DNA of 64,000 nt from JAJVID01 sp035714085 (GTDB taxonomy: Bacteria; Acidobacteriota; Blastocatellia; RBC074). The DNA lies in the NCBI GenBank assembly GCA_035714085.1, contig DASTMP010000180.1, positions 1-64,000 on the forward strand, in the 5' to 3' direction. The notes beneath the pieces are model-generated. The model ran no database searches and was not told the origin of the DNA. It saw only the letters and a list, made by a program, of their open reading frames with translations. The translations under genes and the position numbers were made by a program. How positions within the stretch are numbered: position 1 is the stretch's first letter; every line of letters starts with the position of its first letter. Below, in pieces: positions 1 through 9,450 of this stretch.

Positions 1-73
1 AACTTAAGGCCAAGCAGGCGGCAGTCTGAGATCAAACTGCGCGGCGCCGCCAATTGAAAATCAATTGAGACAG

Positions 74-91
74 CCGCCATTTGGCGGTTTT
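74..91 (+). terminator. Short hairpin with T-run, possible terminator of an off-window gene
   Basis: A 5-bp GC stem (ccgcc/ggcgg) with a 4-base loop is followed by TTTT. It lies downstream of a short open stretch that stops at 57 and may be the tail of an upstream gene. The stem is short, so this is a weak terminator call. Confidence 0.35.
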
Positions 92-102
92 AGGAAAAGT
101 TT

Positions 103-131
103 GCCCCCCGCCGCCGGAGGCGGCGGGGGGC
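103..131 (+). promoter_or_regulatory. Perfect 13-bp GC hairpin just upstream of the ddl ribosome-binding site
   Basis: Arms at 103-115 and 119-131 are perfectly complementary with a 3-base loop and are entirely G/C. The hairpin ends five bases before the GAGGAG sequence (136-141) of ddl. In the mRNA it would stand directly against the ribosome-binding site. Its role is unknown; it could modulate translation or be a repeat remnant. Confidence 0.5.
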
Positions 132-146
132 TTCTGAGGAGCAATT

Positions 147-1256
147 TTGTCGAAGAAACTCAAAGTCGGAGTAATCTTCGGCGGGCGTTCAGGCGAGCAC
201 GAGGTTTCGCTGCGTTCCGCCGAATCAGTCATCAACGCACTGGATCGGGGTAAATACGAGATCGTCCCGATCGCCATCACCAATCAGGGCAAATGGCTCG
301 CTTCTAGCAAAGCCACGAACCTGCTGCCGAGCGCCGTCATCGAAAACGCCGATCAGCGCGTCGCCATCTTCGGCGATCCGACGGAGCGCGGATTGGCCCG
401 GTTCACCGAAGAGGCCACGGACGGAAGGCGCGATCAGCTTGACGTCATCTTTCCGGTCTTGCATGGAACTTACGGGGAAGACGGAACGATCCAGGGGTTG
501 CTGGAGATGGCCGACGTGCCGTATGTCGGCTGCGGCGTGCTGGCTTCGGCCACAGGGATGGACAAGGTGGTGATGAAGCGGTTGTTTCGCGAAGCCGGTC
601 TGCCGATAGTCGATTTCACCAGCTTCCTGCGCTCCCAGTGGGAAGCCAATCCGCAAAAGATCGAAGGACAGTTGGCGGACGAGATCGGATTCCCCTGTTT
701 CGTCAAACCCGCCAATCTAGGATCGTCGGTCGGAATTTCAAAAGCCGTTGACGCTAAAAGTCTGAATGAGGCCATTGCGACGGCCGCGAAATACGACCGG
801 AAAATCGTCGTTGAAAAGGGCGTTGACGCGCGCGAGATCGAAGTCAGCGTGCTCGGCAACGACGAGCCGATAGCCAGCCTGCCCGGAGAGATCGTCCCGC
901 AAACCGCCGAGTTTTACGATTACAAGGCGAAATACATCGATGACAACGGCGCGCGCCTCGTCATACCGGCTGAGCTTGGCTCTGAGATGACAGCCGAGGT
1001 TCAAAGACTCGCCATCCGCGCGTTCCAGGCGATTGACGGATCGGGCCTCGCGCGAGTCGATTTCTTCCTCGAACGCGTGACGAACAGGTTGATCGTCAAC
1101 GAGATCAACACTCTGCCCGGATTCACTTCAATCAGTATGTATCCGAAATTGTGGGAGGTGAGCGGGATCAGCTACAGTCAGTTGATCGACCGCTTGATCG
1201 AATTGGCGTTTGAACGCCACCGCGAGAAATCACGGAATGTGACGAGTTATGAATGA
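147..1256 (+). CDS. ddl: D-alanine--D-alanine ligase
   Basis: ATP-grasp ligase joining two D-alanines in the cytoplasm to make the dipeptide used by MurF in peptidoglycan synthesis. The 369-residue length fits the family. The N-terminus carries GGRSGEHEVSL, the omega-loop region reads FYDYKAKY (the Tyr-type loop of D-Ala-D-Ala rather than D-Ala-D-Lac enzymes), and the C-terminal part has NEINTLPGFTS, which supplies metal and substrate contacts. The start is a TTG because a clear GAGGAG sits 5 bases upstream and no ATG is placed well. A GC hairpin precedes the ribosome-binding site and a strong terminator follows. No other mur gene is adjacent on the right; the gene to the left is cut by the window. 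Confidence 0.95.
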   Translation: MSKKLKVGVIFGGRSGEHEVSLRSAESVINALDRGKYEIVPIAITNQGKWLASSKATNLLPSAVIENADQRVAIFGDPTERGLARFTEEATDGRRDQLDVIFPVLHGTYGEDGTIQGLLEMADVPYVGCGVLASATGMDKVVMKRLFREAGLPIVDFTSFLRSQWEANPQKIEGQLADEIGFPCFVKPANLGSSVGISKAVDAKSLNEAIATAAKYDRKIVVEKGVDAREIEVSVLGNDEPIASLPGEIVPQTAEFYDYKAKYIDDNGARLVIPAELGSEMTAEVQRLAIRAFQAIDGSGLARVDFFLERVTNRLIVNEINTLPGFTSISMYPKLWEVSGISYSQLIDRLIELAFERHREKSRNVTSYE

Positions 1257-1285
1257 ATTGTTTTAAGCGGTCAAAATATGGCTGG

Positions 1286-1328
1286 AAGCGTGAGGCGCGC
1301 CGGAGAGCGCGCCTCACGCTTTTGTTTT
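1286..1328 (+). terminator. Strong terminator between ddl and atpE
   Basis: A perfect 15-bp stem (1286-1300 with 1307-1321) with a 6-base loop is followed by a T-rich run on the + strand. It lies between two convergent genes, ddl (+) and atpE (-). The minus-strand side is followed only by a mixed sequence ending in TATTTT, so it may serve both directions but is best as the ddl terminator. Confidence 0.9.
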
Positions 1329-1329
1329 A

Positions 1330-1665
1330 CTATCTCAAAGCCCCGAAATGCATATAGACAATCACGAAGCTGAAGAGCACCAACGTTTCGATGAACGCAA
1401 GACCTATAAACAAGGCTACCTGAATGCGGTTATACGCGCCGGGATTACGAGCCATGCCTTCGCAAGCCGCCGCCGCGACGCGCCCCTGGCCTATGCCGCA
1501 TAGTCCCGCCGCTATCCCGAACCCAATGCCCGCGCCAATGTAGGCAAGCCCCCTGCCAACGCCGGCGCCTTCAGCCGGCGCTGTCGGCGCTTGCGCAAGC
1601 GCTGTCATTGCCGAAAAGAGCACGGTCATCAATCCGAAGCCGAGACGAATCAAGTTACGTTTCAT
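1330..1665 (-). CDS. atpE: ATP synthase F0 subunit c
   Basis: The 111-residue protein is the ring-forming proteolipid that carries ions through F0. After an N-terminal stretch that looks like a cleavable signal peptide (MKRNLIRLGF..., ending near ALAQ) come two transmembrane helices joined by the polar loop ARNP. The ion-binding glutamate lies in helix 2 in the context LAFIETLVLF. Ion type (H+ or Na+) cannot be settled: a Thr follows the Glu as in some Na+ rings, but the usual Tyr is absent. The ATG at 1665 is chosen because AAAGGAG lies just upstream. Unusually, about 300 bp separate it from atpB, and no F1 genes follow. Confidence 0.93.
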   Translation of the reverse strand: MKRNLIRLGFGLMTVLFSAMTALAQAPTAPAEGAGVGRGLAYIGAGIGFGIAAGLCGIGQGRVAAAACEGMARNPGAYNRIQVALFIGLAFIETLVLFSFVIVYMHFGALR

Positions 1666-1850
1666 TGTTTTCTCCTTTGAGATTGATTGAGTTGATTGAC
1701 TGATTCGCAACGCGGCGTGGGGAAGACGCATAAAACTACTATGAATAATTCCCCGCGCTATCGCGATGCCTTGTTGCTTCGATTCAAAGGATGCTGACCA
1801 TTGTCGTCATCGGCTTCGGGATGATTACGACGCCAGGTTTACATTGCATA

Positions 1851-1882
<32 letters not shown>

Positions 1883-1941
1883 GCCGCCTCACGAGATGAT
1901 GAAGCCGAATTCAAACGGACGATCCCGCATCCGCGGATAAA

Positions 1942-1963
1942 TTGCGCTGAAAGCTCAGCGCAA
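1942..1963 (-). terminator. Hairpin directly after atpB
   Basis: A perfect 9-bp stem with a 4-base loop lies 4 bases after the atpB stop codon and is followed on the minus strand by TTTAT. It could be a partial terminator or an RNA-processing and stability signal separating subunit a from subunit c, which is needed in much higher amount. The remainder of the 1666-1967 gap shows no gene. Confidence 0.55.
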
Positions 1964-1967
1964 AAAT

Positions 1968-2915
1968 TCAATGAGCTGTCGCTACAGTATGGTCGTGAGC
2001 GGTCCCGCCATGATGATCTTCAGAATGATGGGAGACTTCGCCGAGATAGACCATCGAGAGCAACATGAAAATGAATGTTTGCAGTACAAAAGTTAATAAT
2101 CCGAGAGGCATCAGCAGGGCGGGCAGAACCCATTGCATTATGGAAGAAACTGCGGTGCTCACTTGCTCTTCGCCGAAAATGTTTCCGAAAAGGCGAACGC
2201 TCAGACTCATAATTCGCGCGAGGTTGCTGACGATCTCAATCGGGAACAGGATGCCCATCATTAGTATGCTCGGCACCGGCCCTCCGAAATGTTTCAAATA
2301 CCCCAGCAGGCCGTTTTCGCGAATGCCGACGTAGTTGTAGTAAAGGAATGAGGTGATCGCCAGCGCCAGCGTCACGTTGAAATTGGCCGTCGGCGCAACC
2401 ATATCGGGCAGCAATCCGGTCAGGTTGGAGAGCAGGATCAAAACGCCGAAAGTCGCGACGACCGGAAAATGCTTCATCCCCTCGGGGCCGACCAGATCGC
2501 TGAGGAACCCGCGAATCATTTCGACTCCGACTTCAAAGGTCTGCTGCCGGTTGTTCGGAGATTCGACCGAGAGCTTCCCGCGCAGGATCGTCAAGATCAC
2601 GACGGCCACAAGTACGACGAAAAGGAACATTACGACGTGCGTCGGGATGGGCAAATAACCGGCGTCAAGATATTCCTGAAACGTTTTGTTTTCGCCGGGC
2701 CACTGCGAGCCGAAGATTTTCAGCGCCTTGTAGATCGGCGGCATGATAGCCTTTTGAAGATTGAAGACCGGCTCTCCGATCCAGTCGTTCAATTTTTCGA
2801 CAATGAACGGCACGTGCTCGGCGTGTGAAGCCGCCGCATGTCCGGCGGCTTCAACCGGTTGCGCCGTGGGTCCACCCTCTTGTCCGTGCCCTTGCAGAAG
2901 GTTCAGTAAAAACAT
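1968..2915 (-). CDS. atpB: ATP synthase F0 subunit a
   Basis: Integral membrane stator subunit forming the ion half-channels next to the c-ring. The 315-residue protein has the family hallmark segment around LSVRLFGNIF, in which the essential arginine faces the c-ring glutamate. An N-terminal periplasmic-side extension of roughly 90 residues precedes the first clear membrane helix (near PTHVVMFLFVVLV), and the C-terminal tail is His-rich (EDHHGGTAHDH), a feature of unknown role. It lies 9 bp after the AtpI-like gene and upstream of atpE in the order I-a-c, the usual F0 order, with subunits b and F1 elsewhere. Confidence 0.95.
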   Translation of the reverse strand: MFLLNLLQGHGQEGGPTAQPVEAAGHAAASHAEHVPFIVEKLNDWIGEPVFNLQKAIMPPIYKALKIFGSQWPGENKTFQEYLDAGYLPIPTHVVMFLFVVLVAVVILTILRGKLSVESPNNRQQTFEVGVEMIRGFLSDLVGPEGMKHFPVVATFGVLILLSNLTGLLPDMVAPTANFNVTLALAITSFLYYNYVGIRENGLLGYLKHFGGPVPSILMMGILFPIEIVSNLARIMSLSVRLFGNIFGEEQVSTAVSSIMQWVLPALLMPLGLLTFVLQTFIFMLLSMVYLGEVSHHSEDHHGGTAHDHTVATAH

Positions 2916-2924
2916 AAATGCGAT

Positions 2925-3362
2925 CTACTCTTTCGATGAATTTTCCTGAGCGTTTTCGCCGGCCCTGAAGAATTTGAAGAACAAGCCCAGTTGATAAGCC
3001 GCTTCGATCATCACTCCGCCGGCGAACGCCGCGAACCCGATCCCGATTCCCAGCGGGTGAAAATATCCGGTCCAGAGCGCGATCATGATGACGACGGCCA
3101 CAATAAAGTAACGCAGAACGAATTTTGAGGCGGTAAACGGCGGGACGCGCCCGCTTTGCGTTACGACGGCTTTGCTCAATATCGCGCGAACGCTGCCGCT
3201 CAACCATCGGATGTTGAACAGGCACAACGCGCCTCCGAGCAGCGCGCCCAGGGCCATTCGCCATCCCGACAGAAACCATCCCGCGATTACCGCGACGCCG
3301 ATCACGACATAAGTATTGCGCTGTAATCGCCGCTCGATCCCACTGTCGTCAATTTGGCTCAT
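2925..3362 (-). CDS. atpI: Probable ATP synthase subunit I (AtpI-like) membrane protein
   Basis: Small hydrophobic protein of 145 residues if started at the ATG of MSQIDDSG. About four transmembrane segments are visible (near VVIGVAVIAGWFLSG, LGALLGGALCLFNI, YFIVAVVIMIALW and GIGFAAFAGGVMIEAA). AtpI proteins assist c-ring assembly or ion supply and are typically encoded first in atp operons, as here, immediately before atpB. The reading frame continues upstream without a stop, but the longer version overlaps cysteine dioxygenase on the same strand and has a non-membrane, low-quality N-terminus, so the internal start is preferred. Assignment rests on position and topology more than on a sequence motif. 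Confidence 0.65.
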   Translation of the reverse strand: MSQIDDSGIERRLQRNTYVVIGVAVIAGWFLSGWRMALGALLGGALCLFNIRWLSGSVRAILSKAVVTQSGRVPPFTASKFVLRYFIVAVVIMIALWTGYFHPLGIGIGFAAFAGGVMIEAAYQLGLFFKFFRAGENAQENSSKE

Positions 3363-3411
3363 CTGCGAAACAAAGATTTTAACTGGCGGCGGCGGCTCTG
3401 TCCAGGAACTG

Positions 3412-4071
3412 TTAAGTGATCTGCACAAAAGAAGGGCTGGCGGCAAGGGCGTCATCTTTCGGCGTGACCTCGCCGCGCTTGCTGAAATAACCGAGCTCTC
3501 GCCGGTAGCAGCGCTGATTTTCCATGTCGAATGCGACGCAGGAATCAATCGGGCGCGAATAGATGTGAATGCTGATTGCGCGCTCCGCGTCGGCGCTGAG
3601 GTTGTAGAGTCGATGAATTGTCTGGAGCTTATCCGCGGTCACCACCGGGCCGCCGGCGCCGGCCTCGACCTCACGAATCACTTCGAGTTTCGTATGCTCC
3701 GACCCCGCGACGCAATCAATCCCGACCACGTTCTGGTACTCGGGATGGTCGCAGCCGAGCCATTTGTAATCGACGACGGCCAGATTGCCGCGCTGCGTGA
3801 TCATCCAGCAGAGTTGGCCGTTGTGCGTGTGAACGGCCGTCTTCTGCCCGGGCTGCCAGCAGATTGTCATCACTTCAAAAAGCTCGTCGCGGTAGATCAG
3901 ATTGCGCGTGTAAAACGCGTCGTCGAAAAAGACGTAGGGTGTTAGCGACGAATCTGTGATCCTCACGCTCGAACAGAGATCCAGCACGCGGTCTCGCGTG
4001 ATCAGACTCCGCTCGAAAGAGCGCAGCCCGTCGATGAAATCGTCGATGCTTATCAAACGCTTGCCTGTCAT
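3412..4071 (-). CDS. Cysteine dioxygenase
   Basis: Cupin-fold iron enzyme oxidising L-cysteine to cysteine sulfinate. The 219-residue protein has the two metal histidines in HTHNGQLCWM (His81, His83), a third His at about 153 (TIHRLYN), the Ser-His-Tyr triad in SIHIYS (Ser167, His169, Tyr171) and Tyr54/Arg56 in YTRNL for substrate carboxylate binding. Cys88 is placed exactly where mammalian enzymes carry the Cys that crosslinks to Tyr; many bacterial homologues have Gly there. The gene starts 6 bp after the stop of an APC permease, so the two are probably co-transcribed and the permease may import the substrate. Confidence 0.9.
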   Translation of the reverse strand: MTGKRLISIDDFIDGLRSFERSLITRDRVLDLCSSVRITDSSLTPYVFFDDAFYTRNLIYRDELFEVMTICWQPGQKTAVHTHNGQLCWMITQRGNLAVVDYKWLGCDHPEYQNVVGIDCVAGSEHTKLEVIREVEAGAGGPVVTADKLQTIHRLYNLSADAERAISIHIYSRPIDSCVAFDMENQRCYRRELGYFSKRGEVTPKDDALAASPSFVQIT

Positions 4072-4077
4072 GTCGTA

Positions 4078-6048
4078 TTACCCTCCGACGTGGACCGCCG
4101 GACGCCGCGACGGATCGTGTTCGGCCTGGCGCAAGATTTCATGCGTTACCGGCGCGGTGTCTCCCTCGCCGAAAAATATGAATTTCAAAACGTACCAGAG
4201 CGGATTGCCTTCCGTCCATCCGAAATAGACGTGCGGGATTTGCCCCGTCGTGTCACGCACGTGGAGCAGGAATGCGGCGATCGCGTTCGGCACCGCCGGG
4301 CTTCTCGTCCGCAGCACCTTATAGGAGCCCACTTGCACCCCGCGCACTCTGAGCGCGCCCGAAAACTCCGAGACGTCGCCGGGCCTCACCTCGAAAAAGA
4401 GCACGGGATCGCCCGCCGGGATGTGGTTGTTCCATCGCTCCTGCTTCTCCTTGAGCCGGTACTCGTCCACGTCGCCTCGGTCAGGGCGGTTGGCGATGAT
4501 CCGGATCGTGCCCTTTCCGGCCTCCGCGATGAAGGCCCGCGCCGCCTCGTTCATCTCCAACCTGACGACCCGCAATTCGGTCGAGCGAAGCGCGCGCGAA
4601 ATGAACGAGACCGCGATGATCGAGACGATGAAGAATGACGCGATCTTGATGCCCTCGGGACGCTCGATAACGTTGGTGACCATCGTGTAACCGAAGACCA
4701 ACGAGATCGCGAGAGCGGCGTATCCGATCGCCCCCTCGCGCCAAGTGGCCAGCGTCACCGCCACCGCCGCCGAAGTCATCAGCACCAACACGCCGGTGGC
4801 GTAAGCGCCACCTTGCGCGTTGTGGTCCGCGTCGAAGATGATCGTCACGGCGAAAGCGATGGCTGTATAAACCAGCACCAGCGGCCTCGTCGCGCGCGTC
4901 CAATCCGGCGCCATTCCGTAGCGGGGCAAATAGCGCGGCACTATGTTGATCAGGCCGGCCATCGCCGACGCGCCCGCAAACCATAGGATCAAAATCGTGC
5001 TCAAGTCGTAGACTGTGCCGAAATAATCTCCCAAGAAATAGTGGGCGAGATAAGACAGCGCGCGCCCGTCCGCTTCGCCGCCTCTCTGTGTGGCCGTCGC
5101 CGGACGGAACTCCTCGGCCGGGATGAGCATGGTTGTAACCAGGCTGCTTGAAATGAGCAAGAAGCTCATGATTAAAGCCGCGGTGATCAGAAGACGGCGC
5201 GTATTGCGAATGCGGCCGGCTGGCCTTTTGGCGTCGTCGCCCGGGTCGCCTTTCACCAGCGGCATCACGGCCACGCCTGTTTCAAACCCCGATAAGCCGA
5301 GCGCCAGCTTGGGGAACAACAGCAACGCAACCCCTATCATCAGGAACGGGTTTCCATGAACTTTGGGATGGGCGAACATCGCGTCTTTCCAGGCTGACAG
5401 CGTCTGTGGATGAATGAGTATTGTATACATTCCAATCCCCACAACCACCAGATTGAGTAGCAGATAGGCGGCCACCAACAGCACGGCCAAACCGATCGCC
5501 TCTTTGAAGCCTCTGAGAAAGATCGCGCCGAGAATGCTGAGCAACACGAGCGTGATCGCCACGCGGTGACCCTGCAGAAAGTGAGGCGTGTACGGATTCT
5601 CCACAATGTGCGCGGTGGCGTCGGCGGCTGAGAGCGTGATCGTGATGATGAAGTCGGTGGCGAGGAAACCGAGCAGTATGAGCACAAAGAGCTTGCCGCG
5701 CCAGCGCGGCAGCAGATCTTCAAGCATCGAGATCGAACCTTCACCATGCGGACTTTCCCGCGCCACCCGGCTGTAGATGGGCAGCGCGCCGAACAGAGTC
5801 AGCATCACCAGAATCAGAGTCGCAATCGGCGAAAGCGAGGCGGCGGCGAGGAACGCGAAGCTGGGTTGATAGCCGAGAGTCGAGAAGTAATCCACGCCGG
5901 TCAAACACATCACCTGCCACCACGAGTGCGTGTGATGCTGGCCCTCTTTTTCATGAGGGCCTTCGAACTCTTTGACCTGTCCTTCTAGGAACCATTTTTT
6001 GAGAGAGCTGATTGGTTTTCTATTTATAGCCGCAGTTGCTTCAGCCAT
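4078..6048 (-). CDS. APC-family amino acid permease with C-terminal cytoplasmic domain
   Basis: The 656-residue protein belongs to the amino acid-polyamine-organocation superfamily. About 12 transmembrane helices occupy residues 40-480, with the first helix region near GVDYFSTLGYQPS and a conserved Gly-rich stretch at LALGLSGFETGVA. The final ~150 residues are soluble. The ATG at 6048 (MAEATAA) is preferred because AGGA lies about 5 bases upstream; a longer in-frame start at 6129 adds a basic, atypical N-terminus. Substrate is not readable from sequence. Its tight coupling to cysteine dioxygenase suggests cysteine or a related thiol amino acid, which is inference only. Confidence 0.85.
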   Translation of the reverse strand: MAEATAAINRKPISSLKKWFLEGQVKEFEGPHEKEGQHHTHSWWQVMCLTGVDYFSTLGYQPSFAFLAAASLSPIATLILVMLTLFGALPIYSRVARESPHGEGSISMLEDLLPRWRGKLFVLILLGFLATDFIITITLSAADATAHIVENPYTPHFLQGHRVAITLVLLSILGAIFLRGFKEAIGLAVLLVAAYLLLNLVVVGIGMYTILIHPQTLSAWKDAMFAHPKVHGNPFLMIGVALLLFPKLALGLSGFETGVAVMPLVKGDPGDDAKRPAGRIRNTRRLLITAALIMSFLLISSSLVTTMLIPAEEFRPATATQRGGEADGRALSYLAHYFLGDYFGTVYDLSTILILWFAGASAMAGLINIVPRYLPRYGMAPDWTRATRPLVLVYTAIAFAVTIIFDADHNAQGGAYATGVLVLMTSAAVAVTLATWREGAIGYAALAISLVFGYTMVTNVIERPEGIKIASFFIVSIIAVSFISRALRSTELRVVRLEMNEAARAFIAEAGKGTIRIIANRPDRGDVDEYRLKEKQERWNNHIPAGDPVLFFEVRPGDVSEFSGALRVRGVQVGSYKVLRTRSPAVPNAIAAFLLHVRDTTGQIPHVYFGWTEGNPLWYVLKFIFFGEGDTAPVTHEILRQAEHDPSRRPAVHVGG

Positions 6049-6196
6049 TGTCTTCCTGCTAAGCGCCGGTCGCTTTTCGCCACCGCGCGGAATGCCGATC
6101 GAATTGCGCCGTTTACGGGAAAAGGTCATTCCCGCCTGACAGGCCAGTTATCCTAACACCAACCGCACAACGGCTAAAGACGCGTCGGAAATCATG

Positions 6197-6261
6197 ATTT
6201 TGGCTTATGAGAAATTTTGGCTTAATAATTTCTTGAATCTGACAAGAACATCGAGTATCTT
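6197..6261 (+). promoter_or_regulatory. Putative promoter with 11-bp direct repeat, upstream of the small gene and ctaA
   Basis: ATTTTGGCTTA occurs twice (6197-6207 and 6214-6224, 17 bp apart). It is followed by TTGAAT (6233-6238), a 17-bp spacer and TATCTT (6256-6261). The downstream start codon is at 6319 after GGAGAGG. The repeat immediately above the -35 box could be an activator site; no regulator is identified. Confidence 0.5.
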
Positions 6262-6318
6262 GCCCAGTCATTTTGAATTCAAAAATTTCGACAAATAAAA
6301 TAATAGAGGAGAGGGCTT

Positions 6319-6579
6319 ATGAAAATATCCGATCAAACATTGAAAATGATCAACCAGTTGCCGGCGGACACCCGCGTGAAAGTTGATCAAATTATACGCA
6401 CTCATGTCGCCGCTTGCAGAAGGACCGGCAGCCCTATTGAAAACCTGGACCGTCTGTTCATTGAAGCCGTTGAAATCGTCAGACTCGAAGAACGGCGTCC
6501 GGAAACAAGGCTCGAATATTCCTCCGAGTGGGAGCCGTTTCGCCGCTACGATCAATATCTAAGCCCTCGTGATCTCTGA
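6319..6579 (+). CDS. Small hypothetical protein upstream of ctaA
   Basis: An 86-residue soluble, charged protein with no membrane segment or recognised motif. It is probably a real gene: GGAGAGG lies just before the ATG, a plausible promoter lies 60 bp upstream, and it ends only 3 bp before the ctaA start, implying translational coupling. The sequence looks mostly helical (MKISDQTLKMINQL, then an acidic and arginine-rich middle). A role tied to heme A synthesis or cytochrome oxidase is suggested only by position. Confidence 0.7.
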   Translation: MKISDQTLKMINQLPADTRVKVDQIIRTHVAACRRTGSPIENLDRLFIEAVEIVRLEERRPETRLEYSSEWEPFRRYDQYLSPRDL

Positions 6580-6582
6580 TCA

Positions 6583-7542
<960 letters not shown>

Positions 7543-8106
7543 TGTCCTTTACATCGGCTTCGGTGATTTTTTGTGGAGCGTCGACTTTAACCGCTATAGT
7601 CGTCGACTCGCCAGGCTTGAGCGGTCCCCGTTGGACGCGCGGAATCGGCATCTTGACGGCCTGAGCAATGACCTTGTCTTCATGGTCAATCATCTTCCCG
7701 ATCACCTCTACGCCTAGCAAATCGCGGTCGCCGAGGTTGCTCAGCTTAGCCTTCGCCTGGAGTTGCCACATTCCTATCCAATTGTCATAGACCATCTTGT
7801 CCTCGGGATCGACTTCCAACCGGACCTTATCCTTGTAAGCGTCGAATTCCGGCGAGCCGGCCCGAACAATATTTTCGGCCTCTCTGTCCGCGGACGGCTT
7901 GGTCATGACCAGCGCGACGATCAATATCGCCAACATGAGAGCCGCGATTGCGAACGCGACCAGAAGCGCTCGAGGGCGATGCTGGTCGACGCCAAAGCCA
8001 TTATTGTTCTCGTCATCGTTCTCGAAAACGGCCAATTGAGTATCGTTATCCATATGTTGAAATCCCTAGTTGAGTCTTGGATCGTCGTCGGAAGAGAGCG
8101 TTACGG

Positions 8107-9450
8107 TCACTCTCCGCTGACCATCATTCGATCGATTTTGATTGTCGGCGCGGCCGTGCGGCCGCGGAACCGCAGGTCATTGCCGACCATCTCGACTCCG
8201 CGCAGCATTTCGCGGAAATTACCGGCGACGGTGACCTCTTCGACCGGGAAGGCCAGCTTGCCGTCCTCAATCCACCAGCCGGAAGCGCCGCGCGAGAAGT
8301 CGCCGGTGACCGCGTTGAAGCCGAAGCCGATCATATCGGTCACGTAGAAACCGTTTTTGACCGAAGCGATAATTTCGTCCGCCGTATAGACTCCGGGAGC
8401 GATGAAAAAGTTGCTGAAACCGACCACCGGCGCGCCAGTTAAAGCGCGCATGGCGCTCGCCGTTGAGCGCAGCCCGAGTTTGCGCGCAGTGTATGTGTTG
8501 AGCAGATAGTTTTTCAAAACTCCATTCTCTACAACCACCGTTCGCCGCGTCGCCAAGCCCTCGCCGTCGAAGGGGCGCGATCCGACTGCGCCGCGCATCC
8601 CCCCGTCGTCAATGACTGTCAGCGCAGGCGCGGCGACCGTTTCGCCGAGGCGACCCACCAGAAAAGACGCGCGTCGAAAGATCGAATAGCCGTCAACCGC
8701 CACGAAAAAGTCGCCAAGCAATTCCTCCGCCGCGCTCGATTCAAAGACTATCGGCGCCTCCTGAGTCATGACTTTGCGGGCGTTGAGCTTTCGCAAAGCC
8801 CGCCTCGCGGCTTCCCGTCCCAGAGCCTCAGGCGAATCGAGCGACGCGAGCGCGCGTTGCCGATCTCCCCATGCCGCGACCTGCATCTGACCGCCTTCTT
8901 TCGCGATTGGCGCGACCGTCAAGGCGCAGGTCGTGCCCCGGTATTCGCCCGCGAATCTTGCGCTGGTGACCAGGATCGTTTTGCTCTCGGTTGTCGAACA
9001 GGCCGAGCCTTCCGAATTCGCGATTCGCGGGTCAGCGCCGCGCGCGGCCTCTTCGGCGGAGCGAGCCATTTCGATTTTGCGCTCGGTCGTCAATTCGCTT
9101 ACGCCCGGGTCGTACAAGCCGAGGTCGGCGATTTCGAGCGCAAGTTCGTCGCCGTAGGGGAGCGCCGCGGCTTCGTCTACAGAAGTCAGCTTCGCCATCT
9201 CTACAGCGGAAGAGATCATTTCATTAATCGCCTGGGGGCTGACGTCGGAGGTGGAGCTTGACGCCTGGCGGTTATGGAAAAGCACGCGCAACCCTATGCC
9301 GCGAGAGGCCGCTTCCTGCAGCTTCTCAACCTCGCCGAGCCGGACCTCGACGTGGAACTCCGTAGACTCGACGCCGACGGCTTCGACTTCGGTCGCTCCG
9401 TGCTTGACGGCCTGATTGACGATGTCGGAAAGCAGCTCTGTTGTAATCAC
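8107..9450 (-). CDS. pmbA: PmbA/TldE-like subunit of the TldD/TldE protease
   Basis: The 447-residue TldD/PmbA-family protein is the partner lacking the HExxxH motif. TldD/TldE heterodimers degrade unfolded peptides and mature small modified peptides in other bacteria. Family features include an N-terminal domain with RGIGLRVLF and a C-terminal beta-rich domain ending in FRGRTAAPTIKIDRMMVSG. The start is the GTG at 9450: it overlaps the tldD stop as GTGA, the standard arrangement for translational coupling. An upstream in-frame start at 9534 would lie inside tldD and is rejected. Confidence 0.88.
   Translation of the reverse strand: MITTELLSDIVNQAVKHGATEVEAVGVESTEFHVEVRLGEVEKLQEAASRGIGLRVLFHNRQASSSTSDVSPQAINEMISSAVEMAKLTSVDEAAALPYGDELALEIADLGLYDPGVSELTTERKIEMARSAEEAARGADPRIANSEGSACSTTESKTILVTSARFAGEYRGTTCALTVAPIAKEGGQMQVAAWGDRQRALASLDSPEALGREAARRALRKLNARKVMTQEAPIVFESSAAEELLGDFFVAVDGYSIFRRASFLVGRLGETVAAPALTVIDDGGMRGAVGSRPFDGEGLATRRTVVVENGVLKNYLLNTYTARKLGLRSTASAMRALTGAPVVGFSNFFIAPGVYTADEIIASVKNGFYVTDMIGFGFNAVTGDFSRGASGWWIEDGKLAFPVEEVTVAGNFREMLRGVEMVGNDLRFRGRTAAPTIKIDRMMVSGE

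Noticed and set aside
1..57. Possible C-terminal end of a gene entering from the left
   Set aside because: Only 18 codons are open before a stop in one frame; too short to recognise or support.
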